Below, piece by piece: positions 60,774-64,000 of a stretch of 64,000 bases of DNA. This stretch comes from Magnetovibrio sp. PR-2 (GTDB lineage Bacteria; Pseudomonadota; Alphaproteobacteria; Rhodospirillales; Magnetovibrionaceae): assembly GCF_036689815.1 (NCBI RefSeq), contig NZ_JBAHUR010000009.1:72718-136717 (forward strand), in the 5' to 3' direction. The position numbers and the translations under genes were made by a program. The notes beneath the pieces are model-generated. The model had not been told where the DNA came from. It did no database searches and saw only the letters and a list, made by a program, of their open reading frames with translations. The stretch's first letter is position 1; each line of letters opens with the position of its first letter.

Positions 60774-61913
60774 TCAACTGTCTTGGTTTTCGGTGTCGCC
60801 ACCCATTTTTTTGGCGGCCATCAACGAAGCGCCAACCGCGGCGCCTGCAGCAGCGCCACCCAAGGCAGCAGCAGTCGGCGAAATGCCGGTCGCATCTTCA
60901 CGGGCATCGATTTCCGGGAAGGCGTTCGGCGGCGTGTGGGTTTTGACGTCAGCCAACGAGAACAGCGGCTTGTTGAAGCCCACGCCTTCTTCGGAACACC
61001 CAAAGCACGGATGCCCAACACCAATGGGCCAAACACCACCACCGACGTTGTTGAATTCCAAGCTCGGGCAGTTGTTGTAGGTTTCCGGACCTTTGCAGCC
61101 CAGCTTGTACAAGCAATAGCCCAATTTGTGGCCTTCGTCGCCGAACTCCGTCGCAAAGCGCCCTGCATCGAAGTGCGGACGGCGATAGCAGTTTTCGTGG
61201 ATCAAGCGGCCATAAGCCCACTTCGGACGATTTTGCGCATCCAACGGCGGCAATTTGCCGAACGTGACGAAGTACAAAACGGTGCCCAAGAAGTTCGCCG
61301 GGTTCGGCGGGCAACCGGGAATGTTGACGACCGGCTTACCGGGTAGCACAGCTTGCGTGCCTTTGGCTTCGGTGGGGTTGGGCGAAGCGGATTGAACACC
61401 GCCCCAGCTGGCGCAAGACCCGAACGCGACGATGGCGGCGGCGTGCTCGGCAGCTTCTTGGGTCAGGTGCAACATGGTTTCACCGGCAATCTTGCAATAG
61501 ATACCGTCTTCAGCCACCGGAATGGCACCTTCGACCACCAGAAGATATTTGCCTTTGTTTTCTTCCATGGACTTTTTCTTGATTTCTTCGACCTTGTGCC
61601 CCGCACCCGCATCTAGGGTTTGGTGGTAGTCCAGTGAAATCATGTCCAAGATGAGGTGTTCCAAGGACGGCTGTTCAGAGCGCAGCAAAGTCTCCGACGG
61701 ACCCGTGCATTCTTGACCGTGTAACCAAATCACCGGCGGACGACGCTTCGGCTCGGCAATCGCTTGGGCCATTGCCATTGCACCTTTGGTCGAAAGCCCC
61801 AATGAAGCTGCAACACCTGTACAGAAAGTCAAAAAAGTGCGGCGCGATACGCCAAGGCGTTTTTCCACCAAGGAAAAATCAATTCCGCCTGTGTCGAGTT
61901 CTTTTTCAGTCAT
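60774..61913 (-). CDS. hybO: [NiFe] hydrogenase small subunit (HybO) with altered proximal-cluster motif
   Basis: Iron-sulfur subunit of 379 residues with a Tat signal (SRRTFLTFCTGVAASLG), export partner of HybC. Cys ligands seen: GSCASWGG, PGCPPNP, HENCYRRPHFDAGRF, CLYKLGCKGPETYNNCPSL and GHPCFGCSEEG. In the proximal-cluster motif CxGC, the sequence reads QECTGPSETLL: the second Cys is Pro (codon CCG at 61698-61700). A C-terminal helix (AALGGAAAGAAVGASLMAA) anchors it. Start ATG 61913 has GGAGGG six bases upstream. First gene of the hydrogenase operon. Confidence 0.95.
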   Translation of the reverse strand: MTEKELDTGGIDFSLVEKRLGVSRRTFLTFCTGVAASLGLSTKGAMAMAQAIAEPKRRPPVIWLHGQECTGPSETLLRSEQPSLEHLILDMISLDYHQTLDAGAGHKVEEIKKKSMEENKGKYLLVVEGAIPVAEDGIYCKIAGETMLHLTQEAAEHAAAIVAFGSCASWGGVQSASPNPTEAKGTQAVLPGKPVVNIPGCPPNPANFLGTVLYFVTFGKLPPLDAQNRPKWAYGRLIHENCYRRPHFDAGRFATEFGDEGHKLGYCLYKLGCKGPETYNNCPSLEFNNVGGGVWPIGVGHPCFGCSEEGVGFNKPLFSLADVKTHTPPNAFPEIDAREDATGISPTAAALGGAAAGAAVGASLMAAKKMGGDTENQDS

Positions 61914-62018
61914 TGAGAGCCCTCCGTCTCCAGCCATCGTGTTATTGACCGCAATTCCCTCAAGCTCCCCAGTGGTCGCGCACGAAATCTACGGCGTTGT
62001 GTGTTAAACAACCCGAAA

Positions 62019-62034
62019 AGCACTTTCCATGCCA
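62019..62034 (-). promoter_or_regulatory. sigma-54 promoter of the hydrogenase operon
   Basis: On the minus strand TGGCATGGAAAGTGCT has the -24 GG and -12 GC with 10 bases between and matches TGGCAC-N5-TTGCW at most positions. The predicted start is near 62008, giving a leader of about 95 bases to hybO. It suits control by HupR, which keeps its GAFTGA motif. Confidence 0.75.
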
Positions 62035-62119
62035 ATGCAGAGGTGATTCAAAAATCCTTATCATTCTTAAGGTTATATGACGCTTGTTTGAATCTTTTGA
62101 TTTTGCGCATTCGGACAAA

Positions 62120-62140
62120 ACTGGAAATAAATTTTCCAGT
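62120..62140. promoter_or_regulatory. perfect palindrome upstream of the hydrogenase promoter
   Basis: ACTGGAAA-N5-TTTCCAGT (arms 8 bases, A/T spacer) lies about 86 bases upstream of the -24 element, a usual place for an enhancer-binding site. It may bind HupR. It also lies about 95 bases upstream of the Nudix gene. A weaker CCTTA-N7-TAAGG dyad is at 62057-62073. No TTG-N5-CAA site as in Rhodobacter capsulatus was found. Confidence 0.5.
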
Positions 62141-62235
62141 ATGGTTAAGCACTAACCACTTTCATTTCCCCACGAAGTTCACACAATCGTGTTAAACTGC
62201 GGCAATTCGGGGCCGTGTCGGAAAGGGGCGAAAAG

Positions 62236-62703
62236 ATGGATGACCTTCTACCCGGAATTCGGGTCAGTGTGCGCGCTTTTATCCGCCGCAAAGACCAGGT
62301 TCTGGTTCAAAAGAAGCGCAATGAGGATGGATCGCATCACTATTGTCTGCCTGGCGGGGCTCTCGATCCAGGGGAAACCTTGGCCGAGGGGCTAAAACGC
62401 GAATGCGCGGAAGAAATCGGCAGTAAGATCAAAATCGTCGATCTGCTTTACGCCGCCGACTATTTCAAAGAAAAAGACACCAAGCCGCCCAACCGCCGCC
62501 AGCAGGTAGAATTGATTTTCAACTGTACTGTGCGCAAAAACTACAAAGCCAAAAACGGCCCCAAACCCGACAGGCGACAAGTCGGCGTCGAATGGATGAA
62601 TATTTCAGATCTATGTCACAAATGTTTCACCCCCCAAGGCTTGTCCAAGGTTCTGACCCAAAGTATACCCAAAAGCCCCACCTACATCGGATTGATTGAT
62701 TGA
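62236..62703 (+). CDS. Nudix hydrolase
   Basis: A 155-residue Nudix protein. The Nudix box is complete: GALDPGETLAEGLKRECAEE followed by IGS, matching GX5EX7REUXEEXGU. ATG 62236 is chosen (AGGGG eight bases upstream) over a GTG at 62215. The substrate (a nucleoside diphosphate linked compound) is unknown. The next gene begins 6 bases after its stop, so both are probably one operon. Confidence 0.9.
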   Translation: MDDLLPGIRVSVRAFIRRKDQVLVQKKRNEDGSHHYCLPGGALDPGETLAEGLKRECAEEIGSKIKIVDLLYAADYFKEKDTKPPNRRQQVELIFNCTVRKNYKAKNGPKPDRRQVGVEWMNISDLCHKCFTPQGLSKVLTQSIPKSPTYIGLID

Positions 62704-62709
62704 TATTCC

Positions 62710-64000
62710 ATGCGTATTCCCAAGCCCGTTCGGGACAATTTGTACTTTTTGCTGGCCGAAACCAGTTCACAAATTGCCAACTTGCAAGTGCTGCTGGAAA
62801 CGGCGTCCGCATCCGTGGCGCAGCGCATTATGGATCGGCGGGGCTATACCTATAATTTAAAGATGCGCATCCACGACGGCTGCATCGAAACCTTGCGCGC
62901 CAACAAAAAGGGCACCGTGAACATCTATTCCTTGCGCGCGGCGGAAGCCTTGGCCACGGACTTGGAGCGCCTCACCGACATCTGCCACGACTGCGTCGGG
63001 TTTATGAGCAACTTGAAACGCAAAGAGACCCTCAAAAAACGACCCTTCGCCAAATTGCTGAACGATATCTTGCAAGGTCTCGACATGGTTGAAACGGCCT
63101 TGGACGAAGACGACACGCGCGTGGCACTGAAAATCGGCAAGATCGAACGCAAGTTGGATCGGGAATATGACAAGCTGTTTCGCCAACACCTCAAAGACGT
63201 GCGCAAAAGCAAAGTGCCGGGCGATGTGATGACCTCGCTGATCATCGCTCAACGCATCGAAGAAATGGGCGATGTGTTGCTGGATGTGAGCGAATCCATC
63301 ATCTCCGCCAAGCTTGGCAAGCCCATGCACATCGACCGCTTCCGCTCACTGGAAACGGCGTTGTCGGATTTAGGGCTTATTGACGCAGATGTGGAAACCA
63401 TTGCCGAAACCAAATCCGGCAGTGGCATTTCCGGCATTTCGCCTGCCAACAGCGACGAACCCGGCTACGTCGCCATTTTCAAAGATGGACAAAAAGACAA
63501 GCTGATCGAAGAGCGCGACAGCGTGGAAAGCTGGCACGACATCTACCCCGGCCTCGCCCCGCAAATTCTGTCCTATAAAAAGAAGGGCAAAAACGCGGCC
63601 CTGTTGATCGAACACCTGCCGGGCCTCACCTTCGAACACATCTTGTTGCAAGAAGACGACGAGCACTTGGCACGTGCGCTCAAACGATTAACCAAAACAC
63701 TCAAAGCGGTGTGGGGTGAAACCAAAAAGAAGAAGGCTGTTCCGGCACTGCACATGCGACAATTGAAAAAACGCTTAAAGAGTGTGCAAGACATTCACCC
63801 GGACTTTGCCCGTCCGCCCAAATCCGTATGTGGGACCAAGGTCGCATCCCTTGAAGACTTGCTGGCGCGTGCAGAAACTTTGGAACAAAAGTTCGCCCCC
63901 CCCTTTTCCGTTTATATCCACGGCGATTTCAACTTGGACAACATCATCTTCGACAGTGACGGTAAGAAGATCCATTTTGTTGACCTGCATCGCAGCTGTT
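62710..64000 (+). CDS. PhoU-like plus aminoglycoside-phosphotransferase-like fusion, 3' end outside window
   Basis: An open frame of 430 codons that runs off the window end. Residues about 1-220 form long helices of the PhoU type (RIMDRRGYTYNLKMRIHDGC, DLERLTDICHDCVGFMSNL). The second half is APH/choline-kinase-like: PFSVYIHGDFNLDNIIFDSD contains the catalytic HGDxxxxNI, and a likely metal Asp follows (IHFVDLHRS). A PhoU-like sensor fused to a small-molecule kinase is unusual. The substrate is unknown. It is coupled to the Nudix gene, and a joint role in metabolite or phosphate handling is possible. Confidence 0.78.
   Translation, partial: MRIPKPVRDNLYFLLAETSSQIANLQVLLETASASVAQRIMDRRGYTYNLKMRIHDGCIETLRANKKGTVNIYSLRAAEALATDLERLTDICHDCVGFMSNLKRKETLKKRPFAKLLNDILQGLDMVETALDEDDTRVALKIGKIERKLDREYDKLFRQHLKDVRKSKVPGDVMTSLIIAQRIEEMGDVLLDVSESIISAKLGKPMHIDRFRSLETALSDLGLIDADVETIAETKSGSGISGISPANSDEPGYVAIFKDGQKDKLIEERDSVESWHDIYPGLAPQILSYKKKGKNAALLIEHLPGLTFEHILLQEDDEHLARALKRLTKTLKAVWGETKKKKAVPALHMRQLKKRLKSVQDIHPDFARPPKSVCGTKVASLEDLLARAETLEQKFAPPFSVYIHGDFNLDNIIFDSDGKKIHFVDLHRSC

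Noticed and set aside
62034-62235. HupR-type TTG-N5-CAA site
   Set aside because: No such site at the required spacing; only the separate 8-bp-arm palindrome was found.

Overview
The window is chromosomal DNA of an alphaproteobacterium, probably Rhodospirillales-like. This rests on alphaproteobacterial families (EipB/DUF1849, DUF3126, DUF6489, an RNase E with a large acidic insertion in its S1 domain), even codon use and dense short-spaced operons. The species cannot be fixed from the sequence alone. No rRNA, tRNA, CRISPR array or complete insertion sequence was seen. There is one MITE-like inverted-repeat element, one histidine-kinase gene remnant and one apparently doubly deleted ubiU gene.

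Layout. 1-21 kb is mostly housekeeping and envelope genes: a class A penicillin-binding protein (cut by the window edge) with an amiC-type amidase; rne behind a long structured leader; a DUF748 protein; ubiT, a truncated ubiU and ubiV (O2-independent ubiquinone hydroxylation); an aminotransferase and a lipoprotein gamma-glutamyltransferase; an M48 protease with TPRs; a DUF3047 lipoprotein; a DsbA-like protein; eipB; several small conserved proteins; a single-domain response regulator; NnrS; thioredoxin; and a two-PAS histidine kinase. 23.7-28.5 kb is a nitrogen-signalling locus. A glnK-amtB operon has a good sigma-54 promoter and an NtrC-type dyad upstream. It is divergent from an operon of a duplicated-DUF1538 membrane protein and two PII-like proteins. 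28.5-32 kb holds a kinase remnant, an AraC-type regulator and an autotransporter.

31.9-46.0 kb looks like a complete N-methylglutamate pathway for methylamine use. It has gmaS (gamma-glutamylmethylamide synthetase), mgdABCD (N-methylglutamate dehydrogenase, sarcosine-oxidase-like), mgsA, a fused mgsB-mgsC, and purU for C1-folate to formate. It also has an XRE-cupin regulator and an extra 839-residue GltD/GltB-like flavoprotein. A sequence motif recurs in three of its promoter regions.

46.0-61.9 kb is one long minus-strand [NiFe]-hydrogenase locus, read hybO-hybA-hybB-hybC-hybD-hypC/hybG-hybE-hypA-hupU-hupV-hypB-hypC-hypD-hypE-hupR-hupT. It combines a Hyb-type (HybA/HybB, quinone-linked) enzyme with the HupUV H2 sensor and HupT/HupR two-component relay. 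A sigma-54 promoter precedes hybO. The catalytic small subunit has Pro where the second Cys of the proximal cluster motif is expected. hypF is not in the window. The right end has a Nudix hydrolase and a PhoU-plus-APH-kinase fusion cut by the window edge.

Working picture: a facultative, respiratory organism that can oxidise H2, make quinone without O2, sense nitrogen status and use methylated amines as nitrogen and/or carbon-energy sources.
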